Shown here piece by piece: positions 8,732-17,569 of a stretch of DNA of 64,000 nt (position 1 is the first letter of the stretch; each line of letters starts with the position of its first letter). The translations under genes and the position numbers were made by a program. Under the pieces are notes generated by a model that saw only the letters and a program-made list of their open reading frames with translations, ran no database searches and was not told where the DNA came from. Source of the DNA: Neobacillus cucumis (GTDB taxonomy: Bacteria; Bacillota; Bacilli; Bacillales; Cytobacillaceae). The DNA lies in contig NZ_PGVE01000063.1 of NCBI RefSeq assembly GCF_002860255.1, positions 62,001 through 126,000 of the forward strand, written 5' to 3'.

Positions 8732-9949
8732 GTGGAGAAGATTAAAGTTGGTATCATCGGTACTGGTTTTATCGGGCCGACTCACATAGAAGCCATCAGA
8801 AGGCTTGGTTTTGTAGAAGTAGCTGGTTTGGCGGAAACCAGTCAAGAAATGGCTGAAAAAAAGGCAGCTGAGCTTGGAATTCCGAAGGCCTTTGGTGATT
8901 ACCGAGAAATGCTGAGAGACAGCGAAATCCAGGTCGTGCACAATTGCACACCAAATCATCTTCATTTTGCCATTAATAAAGAGATTATTTTAGCTGGAAA
9001 GCATGTTGTCTCAGAGAAACCACTGGCTATGAACAGTGATGAATCAGCAGAATTGTTGGAGTTAGCAGAAAAACTAGGCGTCATCCATGCGGTCAACTTT
9101 AATTACCGACAGCATGCGAGTGTACAAAACTTAAAAGCGAAAATCACTGAAGGTGATCTTGGGAAAGTGAACTTGGTTCACGGAAGCTACTTGCAGGACT
9201 GGTTATTATATGAAACAGACTACAACTGGCGTTTGGCGCCGGAAGTGGGCGGAAAGTCACGCGCAGTAGCGGACATTGGTTCCCATTGGTGTGATACCGT
9301 CCAATTTGTAACGGGCAAAAAGATTGTCGAAGTTTTTGCCGATTTAGCAACTGTTGTTCCAGTAAGAAAGAAACCGACAGGAAACGTAGCTACTTTTGGG
9401 GCACAGACAGCAGAAGATATGAAATATGAAGATGTACCAATTAATACAGAAGATTATGCATCTGTTCTTGTCCGGTTTGAGGATGGATCAAGAGGAGTCT
9501 TTACGGTATCTCAAGTAAGTGCGGGACGGAAAAATAGATTAAGCTTTGAGATTAATGGAAGTCAAGCTTCAGTATTTTGGAATCAGGAAGAGCCTGAGAA
9601 GCTATGGATTGGGCATCGGGATAAAGCAAATGAAGTTCTATTAGCGGATCCGGCGTTGTTTTTGCCGGAGGCAAGGTCTGCTATTCATCATCCTGGAGGG
9701 CATAATGAAGGCTGGCCGGATGCATTGAAAAATATGATGTTCAATTTCTACACATTTGTCCGCGACGGCAAAAGTCTGAAAACAGACAAGCCAAATTTTG
9801 CGACATTTGCTGATGGACACCTTTCGATGTGTATCACAGACGCAATCTTAGAAAGTAACCAGCAGCAGAAATGGGTGAAGGTTCTGAAGCATGGGGACGG
9901 TTCTCTTGCTTCCAAAGGGCCGGCGGGTCCATTTACTGCCCAATTATAG
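8732..9949 (+). CDS. Gfo/Idh/MocA-family NAD(P)-dependent oxidoreductase
   Basis: 405 residues from GTG 8732, following an AGGAGG-like site. N-terminal Rossmann fold with GIIGTGFIG (about 8-16), the SEKPLA motif (about 93-98) carrying the usual catalytic lysine, and the C-terminal signature DIGSHWCD with the catalytic Asp/His. Members oxidise or reduce a hydroxyl of a cyclic polyol, sugar or glycoside. It is followed by an alcohol dehydrogenase and a TIM-barrel isomerase, so a multi-step sugar oxidation/isomerisation route is likely. The enzyme at 31166 is a near-duplicate (54 of the first 60 residues identical by eye). The substrate is unknown. Confidence 0.9.
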   Translation: MEKIKVGIIGTGFIGPTHIEAIRRLGFVEVAGLAETSQEMAEKKAAELGIPKAFGDYREMLRDSEIQVVHNCTPNHLHFAINKEIILAGKHVVSEKPLAMNSDESAELLELAEKLGVIHAVNFNYRQHASVQNLKAKITEGDLGKVNLVHGSYLQDWLLYETDYNWRLAPEVGGKSRAVADIGSHWCDTVQFVTGKKIVEVFADLATVVPVRKKPTGNVATFGAQTAEDMKYEDVPINTEDYASVLVRFEDGSRGVFTVSQVSAGRKNRLSFEINGSQASVFWNQEEPEKLWIGHRDKANEVLLADPALFLPEARSAIHHPGGHNEGWPDALKNMMFNFYTFVRDGKSLKTDKPNFATFADGHLSMCITDAILESNQQQKWVKVLKHGDGSLASKGPAGPFTAQL

Positions 9950-10001
9950 GAAAAAATGATAGGGTAATTGTTTTTAAGAATAAGTGATTGGAGGAAGTAT
10001 C

Positions 10002-11036
10002 ATGACAACAATGAATGCAGTGTTTTTTCCAGGAGATAAAAAGGTAGAAATTCGTCAGGTGGAGATACCAACACCAGGCCAAGGAGAGGTACTAGTTCAA
10101 TTAAAAGCTTCAGCGATTTGCCGAAGCGATATGAGCTTATATTATGGAACTTCCGTTTTTGAAGGAACAAAATGCGGATGCACGGTACCTGGGCATGAAC
10201 CTGCAGGAGTTATCACGGAAGTAGGAGTGGGCGTTTCCAATTACAAAGCGGGTGACCGAGTTGCTGTTTACTTAGCTCTTGGCTGTGGGGAATGTGCTCA
10301 TTGTAAGAGCGGCTACAAAATGTTCTGCAAAGAATTTAAATGTATCGGCTTTGACTCTCACGGCGGTGATGCAGAGTACATGGTCGTTCCAGCTGAAAAC
10401 TGTATGAGATTGCCAGATAGCATGAGTTTCGTAACGGCTGCTGTTTCGACTGACGCTGTTGGAACCCTTTACCATGCGCAAAAGAGATTAGGGATTTCCG
10501 GAAGAGACTACCTGGTTATTTTTGGAATGGGACCTATGGGCGGCGCTGGTGTGATGATCGCCAAAGGATTAGGAGCAACCGTTATTGCTGTTGATATGCT
10601 GGATGAGCGCTTGGAGCTTGCGAAGGAATTAGGTGCGGATTATACGATCAATGGTAAAACAATGAACGTTAAAGAAGAAATCGCCCGTATTACAAAGGGT
10701 CTTGGTGCAGATGCTGCGATAGATTGTTCCGGAAGCCCTTACGGTGAGAATGATGCATTAGATTGCGTGAGAGCACATGGACGTGTCGCTTTTATCGGGG
10801 AAAGTAAAGAGACAACAATCAAACCAAGTGCGCAATTAATTCGAAAACAGATTTCTGTAATGGGTTCTTGGTACTTCCCAATTCAAGAATTTGATGAGAT
10901 TGCGGAGTTTATTGTTAGAAAGAATCTGCCTGTAGAAAAGTTGGTTACTCACCAATTTAAATTGGAAGAAGCGGAAACAGCTTTCCGTTTGTTTGACGAA
11001 AGAAAGACGGAAAAAGCTGTGTTTGTTTGGGAATAA
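10002..11036 (+). CDS. Zinc-dependent medium-chain alcohol/polyol dehydrogenase
   Basis: 344 residues from ATG 10002, placed 7 nt after GGAGG; a GTG 18 bp upstream precedes that site and is less likely. It has the catalytic-zinc motif GHEPAG and an upstream Cys (AICRSD). A cysteine-rich lobe (GCGECAHC...FC) should bind structural zinc, and a Rossmann segment (GMGPMGGAG) should bind NAD(P). It resembles sorbitol- or threonine-dehydrogenase-type MDR enzymes. In the operon it would oxidise a secondary alcohol of the imported sugar or its derivative (inference). Confidence 0.9.
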   Translation: MTTMNAVFFPGDKKVEIRQVEIPTPGQGEVLVQLKASAICRSDMSLYYGTSVFEGTKCGCTVPGHEPAGVITEVGVGVSNYKAGDRVAVYLALGCGECAHCKSGYKMFCKEFKCIGFDSHGGDAEYMVVPAENCMRLPDSMSFVTAAVSTDAVGTLYHAQKRLGISGRDYLVIFGMGPMGGAGVMIAKGLGATVIAVDMLDERLELAKELGADYTINGKTMNVKEEIARITKGLGADAAIDCSGSPYGENDALDCVRAHGRVAFIGESKETTIKPSAQLIRKQISVMGSWYFPIQEFDEIAEFIVRKNLPVEKLVTHQFKLEEAETAFRLFDERKTEKAVFVWE

Positions 11037-11058
11037 GTAAATAAGCGCCTGGGAGGAT

Positions 11059-11143
11059 GGCTTTACTGGCGGATAAAGTAGCTTAACTGGCGCAAAGGCT
11101 GCCTTTACTGTCGTATAAGGTGGTTTAACTGGCGGATAAGCCT
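11059..11143. repeat. Four tandem ~21-bp intergenic repeats
   Basis: Four head-to-tail units starting at 11059, 11081, 11101 and 11123, each built on TTTACTGGCGGATAA or a 1-4 base variant. They fill the gap between the dehydrogenase and isomerase genes. No open frame or promoter is evident in them. Confidence 0.75.
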
Positions 11144-11188
11144 CTCATTGACCAAAAGTAACAAATTTATTATAAGGAGCTGTTCACA

Positions 11189-12034
11189 ATGAAAGGTATT
11201 TCATTCAATACATGGGTATATAGTAGTTTTCCAAACTGGCTTTCTTCTTATCCGTTAGAAGAAGTCATCAACCGTCTTTCCTCTTTTGGTTACGATGCAA
11301 TAGAAATCGGCTGTGCTGCCCCACATGCATGGCCAGATTATTTGTCATCTGAAAGACGACAAGAAATCAAAAAATTGCTCAAAGAAAAGAACTTAAAGGT
11401 TTCATCCATGCTCCCAGCACCAGGCGGCGGCCCGGGAATGAACCCAAGCTCTCCATTAAAGGAAGAAAGAGAATTTACGATTAAACATTATAAGGAAGTC
11501 GTTCGCTTAGCACATGAATGGGAATGCCCAACAGTCATGTGGATTGCAGGCTGGGTTGTTTTTGGAACTTCACAGCAAGAAGCATGGAACTACAGTCTAG
11601 AAGGCTTAATTGAAGTTGCTAAATATGCAAAGGATCTTGGTGTAACACTTGTAGTTGAGCCAACTCCTGCAGATAGCAATTTAATTGAAACCGCTGATGA
11701 CGCTCTTCTTTTAGCAGAGCAATCAGGTATGGATAATGTTAAGGTCATGTTTGATACATTCCATGCATTGTACAGAAATGAAGTGGCCAGTGATTATGTA
11801 TACCGCATGAAAGACAAGCTTCATCATGTTCATGTCGCGGACAGCGACCGTCTGCCTCCTGGTAAAGGCAAATGTGATTATGATGCGGTATTAAGGGCAT
11901 TAAAAGATATTAATTATGATGGATATCTAGCAATGGAAGTTGGATTCAATTCTAGAGCCTCTGAACCGGATTGGTTTGCAAAAGAATCGATTGCTTACTT
12001 GAAAGACAAATTGAAGGAAATTGGCTGGGAGTAA
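11189..12034 (+). CDS. TIM-barrel sugar (phosphate) isomerase/epimerase family protein
   Basis: 281 residues, AP_endonuc_2/xylose-isomerase-like barrel. Expected metal ligands are visible: Glu in VEPTPADSN, Asp in MFDTFH, His in HHVHVAD, Glu in AMEVGF. AAGGAGC precedes the ATG. The fold covers tagatose/psicose 3-epimerases, inosose dehydratases and 3-keto-glycoside eliminases, so the reaction cannot be fixed. It is a clear paralog of the gene at 21411, suggesting the two operons process related sugars. Confidence 0.88.
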   Translation: MKGISFNTWVYSSFPNWLSSYPLEEVINRLSSFGYDAIEIGCAAPHAWPDYLSSERRQEIKKLLKEKNLKVSSMLPAPGGGPGMNPSSPLKEEREFTIKHYKEVVRLAHEWECPTVMWIAGWVVFGTSQQEAWNYSLEGLIEVAKYAKDLGVTLVVEPTPADSNLIETADDALLLAEQSGMDNVKVMFDTFHALYRNEVASDYVYRMKDKLHHVHVADSDRLPPGKGKCDYDAVLRALKDINYDGYLAMEVGFNSRASEPDWFAKESIAYLKDKLKEIGWE

Positions 12035-12072
12035 GTGATTAATTTACTAATTGTATAGGCAAGTGATTTCGC

Positions 12073-12107
12073 GGTGAACCACAGGAGGTAAGTGCTGCTG
12101 GTTCACC
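12073..12107 (+). other. Inverted repeat after the first catabolic operon
   Basis: GGTGAACCA/TGGTTCACC, 9-bp arms 17 nt apart, lying between the isomerase and the AraC gene. With no T-run it is at best a weak terminator. Confidence 0.45.
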
Positions 12108-12150
12108 CTGTATTTGTAAGGTGATAATTAAGTAAAAGGGGAGATACAAT

Positions 12151-12966
12151 ATGGGAAAGTCCTCTATTTTATTAAATACTCTTCAGTTTATCTCTGCCAA
12201 AGAAATCAATGAAACTAGTCCTAATTGGTTTAAAGAACATCGAGAAACAAATTATATAGAGATTCTTTATATGCAAGAGGGGTGTGGAGAATTTATTTTT
12301 GAAGATAAACCTTTTATCGGACAAGAAGGGGATATGATCATTTTTAATCCATTTAGTATCGTGGTAGTGAGGACATGTACGGGAAGCCCTTTAAAGGCTA
12401 TTTCCATTTGTTTATTAAATGTTCCTATTAACGGAAACCAGCGTTTAATTGATTCCAGTAATCACACTATTATACGTTTACAGGAGGAAAAAGACGAGAT
12501 TAAGCATTATTTTCAAACCATTTTACGTGAATATGACAAGAAACATTCCGGGTATCAAGATGTGATTACCTCCATATTGCAAACCGTTATTATTAAAATC
12601 ACTCGACTGCTAAAAACTGCTGGTGAGCCATCCATTTCTGAGATGAGCCTTAAAATAAGAAAATATATCGAACAAAATTTTAGTCAAGAGTTGACTCTAA
12701 ATATACTAGCAAACTTGGTTTATGTTAGTCCTTATCATTTGGCCCATGTATTTAAAGAAGAGGTAGGACTGCCGCCCATACAATACCTAATCCAGTGCCG
12801 TATTCAGGAAGCAAAACGATTACTGAAGCATTCGGATCTTTCTGTGAGAGATATTGCCGCGATCATTGGATATGAGAATCCTAATTATTTTAATTTACTT
12901 TTTAAAAAAATTACAGGAAGTCCGCCGGGGAAATATAGAAAGAATAGAATAGTAGGTAGAGTATAA
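12151..12966 (+). CDS. AraC-family transcriptional regulator
   Basis: 271 residues: an N-terminal cupin-like ligand-binding half (about 20-110) and a C-terminal pair of helix-turn-helices (about 165-265) with the family signatures LAHVFKEEVG and the IIGYENPNYFNLLFKKITGSPP-type motif. GGGGAG precedes the start. It is paralogous to the divergent AraC protein at 14883. A direct repeat with AraC-type spacing lies just downstream in front of the binding protein at 13257, which makes that gene a plausible target. Confidence 0.9.
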   Translation: MGKSSILLNTLQFISAKEINETSPNWFKEHRETNYIEILYMQEGCGEFIFEDKPFIGQEGDMIIFNPFSIVVVRTCTGSPLKAISICLLNVPINGNQRLIDSSNHTIIRLQEEKDEIKHYFQTILREYDKKHSGYQDVITSILQTVIIKITRLLKTAGEPSISEMSLKIRKYIEQNFSQELTLNILANLVYVSPYHLAHVFKEEVGLPPIQYLIQCRIQEAKRLLKHSDLSVRDIAAIIGYENPNYFNLLFKKITGSPPGKYRKNRIVGRV

Positions 12967-12998
12967 TTCTTTTTTAAAAAAAGTACATTTTCAAAAAA

Positions 12999-13032
12999 CC
13001 GCAAGAATATATAGTTTTATCCGCAAAATTAT
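12999..13032. promoter_or_regulatory. Direct repeat, candidate AraC-family binding site
   Basis: CCGCAAGAATAT (12999-13010) and CCGCAAAATTAT (13021-13032), start-to-start 22 bp (about two helical turns), followed by TTAATTTT. Degenerate versions occur before 15913 and 17724. A TAGAAT -10-like hexamer lies about 25 bp further on, so an activator here would overlap the -35 region. Confidence 0.5.
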
Positions 13033-13082
13033 TAATTTTTATCCTATTAATTTGATGTAGAATAACAACTAAGAATATTTTA

Positions 13083-13096
13083 TGTAATGGATTACA
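13083..13096. promoter_or_regulatory. LacI-type operator TGTAATGGATTACA
   Basis: A 14-bp near-palindrome in the promoter region of the second binding protein, differing from the perfect site at one central base. It lies just downstream of candidate hexamers, so a bound repressor would block early elongation. Confidence 0.6.
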
Positions 13097-13143
13097 TTTT
13101 CATGTATGTAAAACAGAGGTAATTCCAATTCTTAATAAGAAAA

Positions 13144-13157
13144 TGTAATCGATTACA
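13144..13157. promoter_or_regulatory. LacI-type operator TGTAATCGATTACA
   Basis: A perfect palindrome in the leader of the binding-protein gene at 13257, 61 bp from the companion site at 13083. The pair spacing would suit cooperative binding or looping. Confidence 0.7.
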
Positions 13158-13256
13158 TTCAAATGAGGTGATGAATTTCTCATAAAACCATTTAAGATTG
13201 AGGTAATTTTTAAAAGTATAAAGTCAAAAATTCCAAGAAATATAAGGGGGCAAATT

Positions 13257-14432
13257 ATGAAAAAATTACTATCTATTATGACTATGATTCTGTTTATTAC
13301 TAGTATTGCACTTGTCGGGTGCGGCAAGCAAGTTGAGACTAGCAGCGGAAGTAACGCAAAAGAGGAAACAAAAACAGAAGAAACAACCGCCAGTTCCGGT
13401 CCAATCACTATTAATCAAGAGATCCCTGACCAAGAAATATTAAGTAAAGGTCCTGGGGGAGAAGCAGCTGTTTCAGCAAAAACATTGCAGCTTACGGAAG
13501 AAGAAGTACAAAAGATCAAAGAAGGAAATTACAAAGCAGCGATTGTTATGCACTATGCTGGTAATGACTGGGCAACCGCTCAAATCGATGGCTTAAAGGC
13601 AACTTTTGCAAAAATGGGAATTCAAGTGGTTGCCGTAACGGATGCCCAGTTCAAAGCTGAAAAACAAGTATCCGATATCGAGACGGTTTTAGCTAAAAAA
13701 CCAGATATTATCGTTGGTATCCCGGTAGACCCTGTTTCAACTGCCTCTGCTTTTAAGAAAGCGGCAGATGCAGGAGTGAAAGTCGTGTTTATGGATAATA
13801 AACCTAACGGATTAGAAGCTGGCAAGGATTATGTAAGCGTAGTGTCTGCTGATAACTATGGCAATGGTGTTCAGGCAGCGGAGATCATGGCGAAAGAGCT
13901 TGGTGGAAAAGGAAAAATCGGTGTGATTTATCATGATGCTGATTACTTCGTAACAAAACAGCGAACAGAAGCATTTGAAAAAACAATTAAAGAAAAATAT
14001 CCTAAAATAAAAATAGTTGAACGAGGCGGCATCATTGGTCCTAACGATGGTGAGAAAGTGGCATCTGGAATGCTGACCAAAAATCGCGATCTTGATGGAA
14101 TGTTTGTCGTTTGGGACGTTCCAGCTGAAGGTGCTTTGGCAGCAGCGCGTACCGCAGGAAAGAAGGATTTTGTTATTACGACTATTGATTTAGGGACAAA
14201 CGTTGCTTTGGATATTGCATCAAACGGTTTAATTAAAGGTCTAGGTGCCCAGTTGCCATATGACCAAGGAATTTCAGAAGCGATTTTAGCCGGTTATTCT
14301 TTACTTGGTAAAGAAGCGCCAGCCTATGTAGCTGTACCCGCGTTAAATGTAACGAAAGAAAATGTATTAGATGCCTGGAAGCTTGTTTACCATCAAGAGG
14401 CACCAAAGTCTATCCAAGGTGCGGCAAAATAA
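13257..14432 (+). CDS. Orphan sugar substrate-binding lipoprotein
   Basis: 391 residues, lipobox LVGC (Cys22), charged Glu/Thr linker to about residue 48, then the same binding fold as 4829. It is the closest relative in the window of the sensor domain fused to the kinase at 14-2587, sharing KQVSDI-LAKKPDI and DYVSVVSADNYGNG segments. No ATPase or permease follows; terminator-like loops do. It probably feeds the importer at 6064-8521, or acts as an extracellular receptor. Upstream DNA carries both LacI-type operators and an AraC-type direct repeat, so dual control is likely. AAGGGGG precedes the start. Confidence 0.92.
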   Translation: MKKLLSIMTMILFITSIALVGCGKQVETSSGSNAKEETKTEETTASSGPITINQEIPDQEILSKGPGGEAAVSAKTLQLTEEEVQKIKEGNYKAAIVMHYAGNDWATAQIDGLKATFAKMGIQVVAVTDAQFKAEKQVSDIETVLAKKPDIIVGIPVDPVSTASAFKKAADAGVKVVFMDNKPNGLEAGKDYVSVVSADNYGNGVQAAEIMAKELGGKGKIGVIYHDADYFVTKQRTEAFEKTIKEKYPKIKIVERGGIIGPNDGEKVASGMLTKNRDLDGMFVVWDVPAEGALAAARTAGKKDFVITTIDLGTNVALDIASNGLIKGLGAQLPYDQGISEAILAGYSLLGKEAPAYVAVPALNVTKENVLDAWKLVYHQEAPKSIQGAAK

Positions 14433-14882
14433 CTATACCTGAAAAATTAAGAGGAGGATCAAATTAAATTTCTAGAGCCTCTTTTATTTAAAAAAACTCC
14501 TTATTTGTCAAATAAGCAGTCGAAGTCTACCCTTGGTAAAAATTTAACTTTCATATCACAAAAAAAAAGTCCAGTCAGGCATGAGCAATTCTTCATAAAG
14601 AAGGATTGCTTTTTTGCGTATGCAAATGGAAGCCACTCATCTAACAACCTGGTTTAACTGCTTCCGTTAAACCAGAGCAGTGCCGAAGCAAAGGGATAGG
14701 TTTTTACAGACAATAGACTTAAAGATTTAAAAAAGGTAAGGAATAAAAGTGTTGTGTCTGTGTCTACTAACTATAGACAATATATTAGATGCGAGGATAC
14801 ATTTTTTGCTTTCCAGAATCTAAAAAGGCTGCCAAGAAAATTAAGTGGCGGCCCTTACTATTGCTCGTAAAAAAGTATTTGA
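14433..14882. other. Non-coding stretch with several stem-loops
   Basis: No credible gene is seen. It holds a weak AAGAGG...CCTCTTTT terminator candidate just after the binding-protein gene, a better terminator at 14585-14615 (GCAATTCTT/AAGGATTGC then T6) and a 10-bp stem CTGGTTTAAC/GTTAAACCAG at 14649-14675. The remainder is AT-rich and shows nothing I recognise. Confidence 0.6.
14585..14615 (+). terminator. Terminator downstream of the orphan binding protein
   Basis: GCAATTCTT pairs with AAGGATTGC with one G-T pair, extended inside by CTTC/GAAG pairing, and is followed by TTTTTT. Confidence 0.65.
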
Positions 14883-15692
14883 TTACGATGATTTTTTTCT
14901 AAACTTTCCAGGAGAATAACCGGTGTACTTTTTGAATAATAAGTTAAAATAGTTAGCATTTGGATACCCTACCTTGGAAGCAATTTCAACGATAGGTGAG
15001 TTTGTGGTAAGCAGCAAGGTTTTGGCAATGTCAATTCTATAAGTAATCAGGTATTGGATTGGTGAAATCCCAGTCTCATCTTTAAAGGTGTGTGCTAGAT
15101 GATATGGGTTTACAAAAACAATATTCGCTAATTCATTTAGAGAAATATCACGATTATAGTTTTCAGAAATATATTTTTTTACTTTATCAGAAATAGAGAC
15201 ATTTTGACTAGAATTTGCAGAACACGAAATACGAAGGATTTTAATAATTAAAGTTTTTAATAAGGAAGAAATGATTTCTTGAGAACCAGGGTCATTATTT
15301 TTATATTCCTCATGAATATCCTCTATGTACTTTTGGATGGTTATATGCTGATTTTGAACATTCAAGATTGGCATTTCATCAGAAGGGATAATAAACCCTA
15401 CTGGAAGAGGTGATAAATGTAAACCGGAAAAGGTAAGAGAGAATCCTTTTAAACTGCTATCAACACAAGGTACGGTCTCATGTTCAAGATTAGAATTAAT
15501 AAGGAGTAGATCTCCTCTATTCATCGTTAATGATTGACCGTTTAGGACAACATTCGCATTCCCTTCCTGAATAAACATAATCTCGGTACATTCATGTTTA
15601 TGTAATGCTTTACATTTTTGCTTGTGGTCTTGGTTGAGTTTCACTACCGAGGTTAAATGAGGAGTTTGTAATAAGGTAGGTAACTGGTTCAT
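14883..15692 (-). CDS. AraC-family transcriptional regulator
   Basis: 269 residues with an N-terminal cupin-like domain (about 20-110) and a C-terminal double helix-turn-helix (about 165-265; LAHTFKDETGISPIQYL and the VGYPNANYFNLLFKKYTGYSP region). A strong GAGGAGG site precedes the ATG. It is divergent from the orphan ATPase at 15913, whose upstream DNA holds a degenerate AraC-type repeat. It is a paralog of the regulator at 12151. Confidence 0.9.
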   Translation of the reverse strand: MNQLPTLLQTPHLTSVVKLNQDHKQKCKALHKHECTEIMFIQEGNANVVLNGQSLTMNRGDLLLINSNLEHETVPCVDSSLKGFSLTFSGLHLSPLPVGFIIPSDEMPILNVQNQHITIQKYIEDIHEEYKNNDPGSQEIISSLLKTLIIKILRISCSANSSQNVSISDKVKKYISENYNRDISLNELANIVFVNPYHLAHTFKDETGISPIQYLITYRIDIAKTLLLTTNSPIVEIASKVGYPNANYFNLLFKKYTGYSPGKFRKKSS

Positions 15693-15802
15693 AAGACCTC
15701 CTCTAGCATTTATTATGGACTTTTTAAATGTATATAAAAATTATAAAATTCAGTAATATTATTGATAAATTAACTATTTAATTCAATATAAATAGTGAAA
15801 AC

Positions 15803-15834
15803 CCACAAGAATCTATACTTTTTCAACAATTATT
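15803..15834. promoter_or_regulatory. Degenerate AraC-type direct repeat before the orphan ATPase
   Basis: CCACAAGAAT (15803) and CAACAATTAT (15824) are spaced 21 bp and followed by TTTAATTT, resembling the repeat at 12999. A TACAAT hexamer follows near 15842. The match is weak. Confidence 0.35.
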
Positions 15835-15912
15835 TTAATTTTACAATAGCTAAAATGTATCCTAAACTGGAGGAAACTGTTTCAATTGGTCAACTAGGAA
15901 AGTGGTGGGAGG

Positions 15913-17430
15913 ATGCTATTAAGATTAAATCACATAAGCAAATCCTTTTTTGAAAATAGAGTTTTAAACGATATCTGCCTAGAATTAAAGGCAGGAGAAA
16001 TTCATGCTTTAATTGGTGGGAATGGAGCGGGGAAATCCACCTTAATTAACATCGCTTCTGGTGTGTATAACCCTGATTGTGGAGAAATCAAAGTGAACGA
16101 ACAATGGGTACACTTTGATTCCCCTTATCATGCTCAACGCCATGGAATAGGTGTTATTCATCAAACACCTAATTTGGTGCCAAGAATGAGTGTCGCAGAT
16201 AATATTTTCTTTGGAATCGAGCCGAGAATATTAAAGTTTTTTGTGAATTATAAGAAAATGAGATTAGAGGCTGCAAGAGTTCTTAACGAACTTGGTGTCA
16301 AAATAAATCCGAAAGAAAAAGTAATGAATATACCGGTTCGCTATCATTATTTAATATCAATCGCAAAAGCGATTGTTCAAAAATCGAAAATTCTCTTTAT
16401 GGATGAACCGACGGCAAATTTAACTGAACAGGAAAGAGATAACCTTTTTAGAATCATTAAAAAATATAAAGACGAAGGAGTAGGAATCGTCTTTATTACG
16501 CATAGATTAAATGAAATTCATGAGATATGTGACAAAGTTACAATTATTCGAGATGGAAAACATGTAGCAACTCATAATGTAAAAGACATCACATTGAAAG
16601 AAATGACCAATTTAATGCTGGGGTATAATCTAAATCATTATTATCCTCCTCTTCATAAAACAAAGGGTGAGGAATTACTACGAGTTGAATATTTAACCAA
16701 AAAACCCTATTTAGAGAATGTGAACTTAACGCTCCATGAAGGTGAAATCATAGGTATTGCGGGTTTAGCAGGCTCTGGTAAAACAGAACTTGCCCAAATT
16801 ATTTTTGGGCAACATAAAAAAGACAGTGGCCGCATCTATTGGAAAAATCGTGAAATTAATTTTAAGCATCCTATTCATGCTGTTTATAACCGCTTTGGAT
16901 ATGTCAATGACGATCGCTTATCATCGGGGTTATTCATGAATATGAGTGTTGCAAATAACTTAACCTTTGCAAGTTTGGAGACTCAAAATAGTTTGAGTCT
17001 GGTTAATCGAAACGTTGAAGTGGATCAATCCATTGATCAGGTCATTGATCTTAATATTAAGGTCGATCATATTCATCAAAATGTTCGATATTTAAGCGGC
17101 GGCAACCAACAAAAGGTAATGTTGGGCAGATGGCTGATGACGGAAAGTGATCTTTATATTTTAGATGAGCCCACCATTGGGGTGGATATAGGCAGCAGGA
17201 CCGATATCTATCTGAAGATCAATGAGCTTGCAAAACAAGGAAAAGGAATTATTATTATCTCCTCTGATACAGCTGAGCTGCTTGGGTTATGTAACCGTAT
17301 CCTAGTAATGAATAAGGGAACGATCGTGGCTAATCAACTTAATGGTAATATTACTGAGGAAGATATCGTTCATTTTATGACGGAATATGCTCAAACTCTA
17401 AAACATCTTGAATATTGTTTTGAACATTAA
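15913..17430 (+). CDS. Orphan sugar ABC transporter ATP-binding protein (RbsA/MglA-like)
   Basis: 505 residues, two nucleotide-binding domains. The first has intact Walker A (GGNGAGKST) and Walker B (ILFMDEP), but where the LSxGxxQ signature should be it reads IPVRYHYLISIAKA. The second has GLAGSGKTE, LSGGNQQK and ILDEPTIGVD. The only in-frame start, ATG 15913, directly abuts a GGGAGG and so has poor spacing; an in-frame stop lies 15 bp upstream. No permease accompanies it and a terminator follows. It may serve another importer in the region, have a regulatory role, or be a leftover. Confidence 0.85.
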   Translation: MLLRLNHISKSFFENRVLNDICLELKAGEIHALIGGNGAGKSTLINIASGVYNPDCGEIKVNEQWVHFDSPYHAQRHGIGVIHQTPNLVPRMSVADNIFFGIEPRILKFFVNYKKMRLEAARVLNELGVKINPKEKVMNIPVRYHYLISIAKAIVQKSKILFMDEPTANLTEQERDNLFRIIKKYKDEGVGIVFITHRLNEIHEICDKVTIIRDGKHVATHNVKDITLKEMTNLMLGYNLNHYYPPLHKTKGEELLRVEYLTKKPYLENVNLTLHEGEIIGIAGLAGSGKTELAQIIFGQHKKDSGRIYWKNREINFKHPIHAVYNRFGYVNDDRLSSGLFMNMSVANNLTFASLETQNSLSLVNRNVEVDQSIDQVIDLNIKVDHIHQNVRYLSGGNQQKVMLGRWLMTESDLYILDEPTIGVDIGSRTDIYLKINELAKQGKGIIIISSDTAELLGLCNRILVMNKGTIVANQLNGNITEEDIVHFMTEYAQTLKHLEYCFEH

Positions 17431-17468
17431 CCATACTCCCTCTAATGAAAGGGTGTATGGTCTTTTTT
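17430..17468 (+). terminator. Terminator after the orphan ATPase
   Basis: ACCATACTCCCT pairs with AGGGTGTATGGT (one mismatch) across a short loop, followed by CTTTTTT. The first base belongs to the stop codon. Confidence 0.85.
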
Positions 17469-17536
17469 GTGACTTTCCAATAAGGATTTGTCCTAGTAGA
17501 TTGAAAAAGTATAAAAATACTAAATATTTTTAAAAA

Positions 17537-17569
17537 CCGCAAGATTATGAATTTTTAACCCAAGATTAT
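17537..17569. promoter_or_regulatory. AraC-type direct repeat before the second transporter operon
   Basis: CCGCAAGATTAT (17537-17548) and CCCAAGATTAT (17559-17569), start-to-start 22 bp, followed by TAATT. This is close to the arrangement at 12999 and includes the same preceding A-run. Confidence 0.5.

Noticed and set aside
8396..8965. A 189-codon minus-strand frame through the repeat block and the start of the dehydrogenase gene
   Set aside because: It overlaps a well-supported gene on the other strand, and its repeated Ile-Pro-Pro-Leu pattern simply reflects the underlying DNA repeats. No ribosome site or family resemblance.
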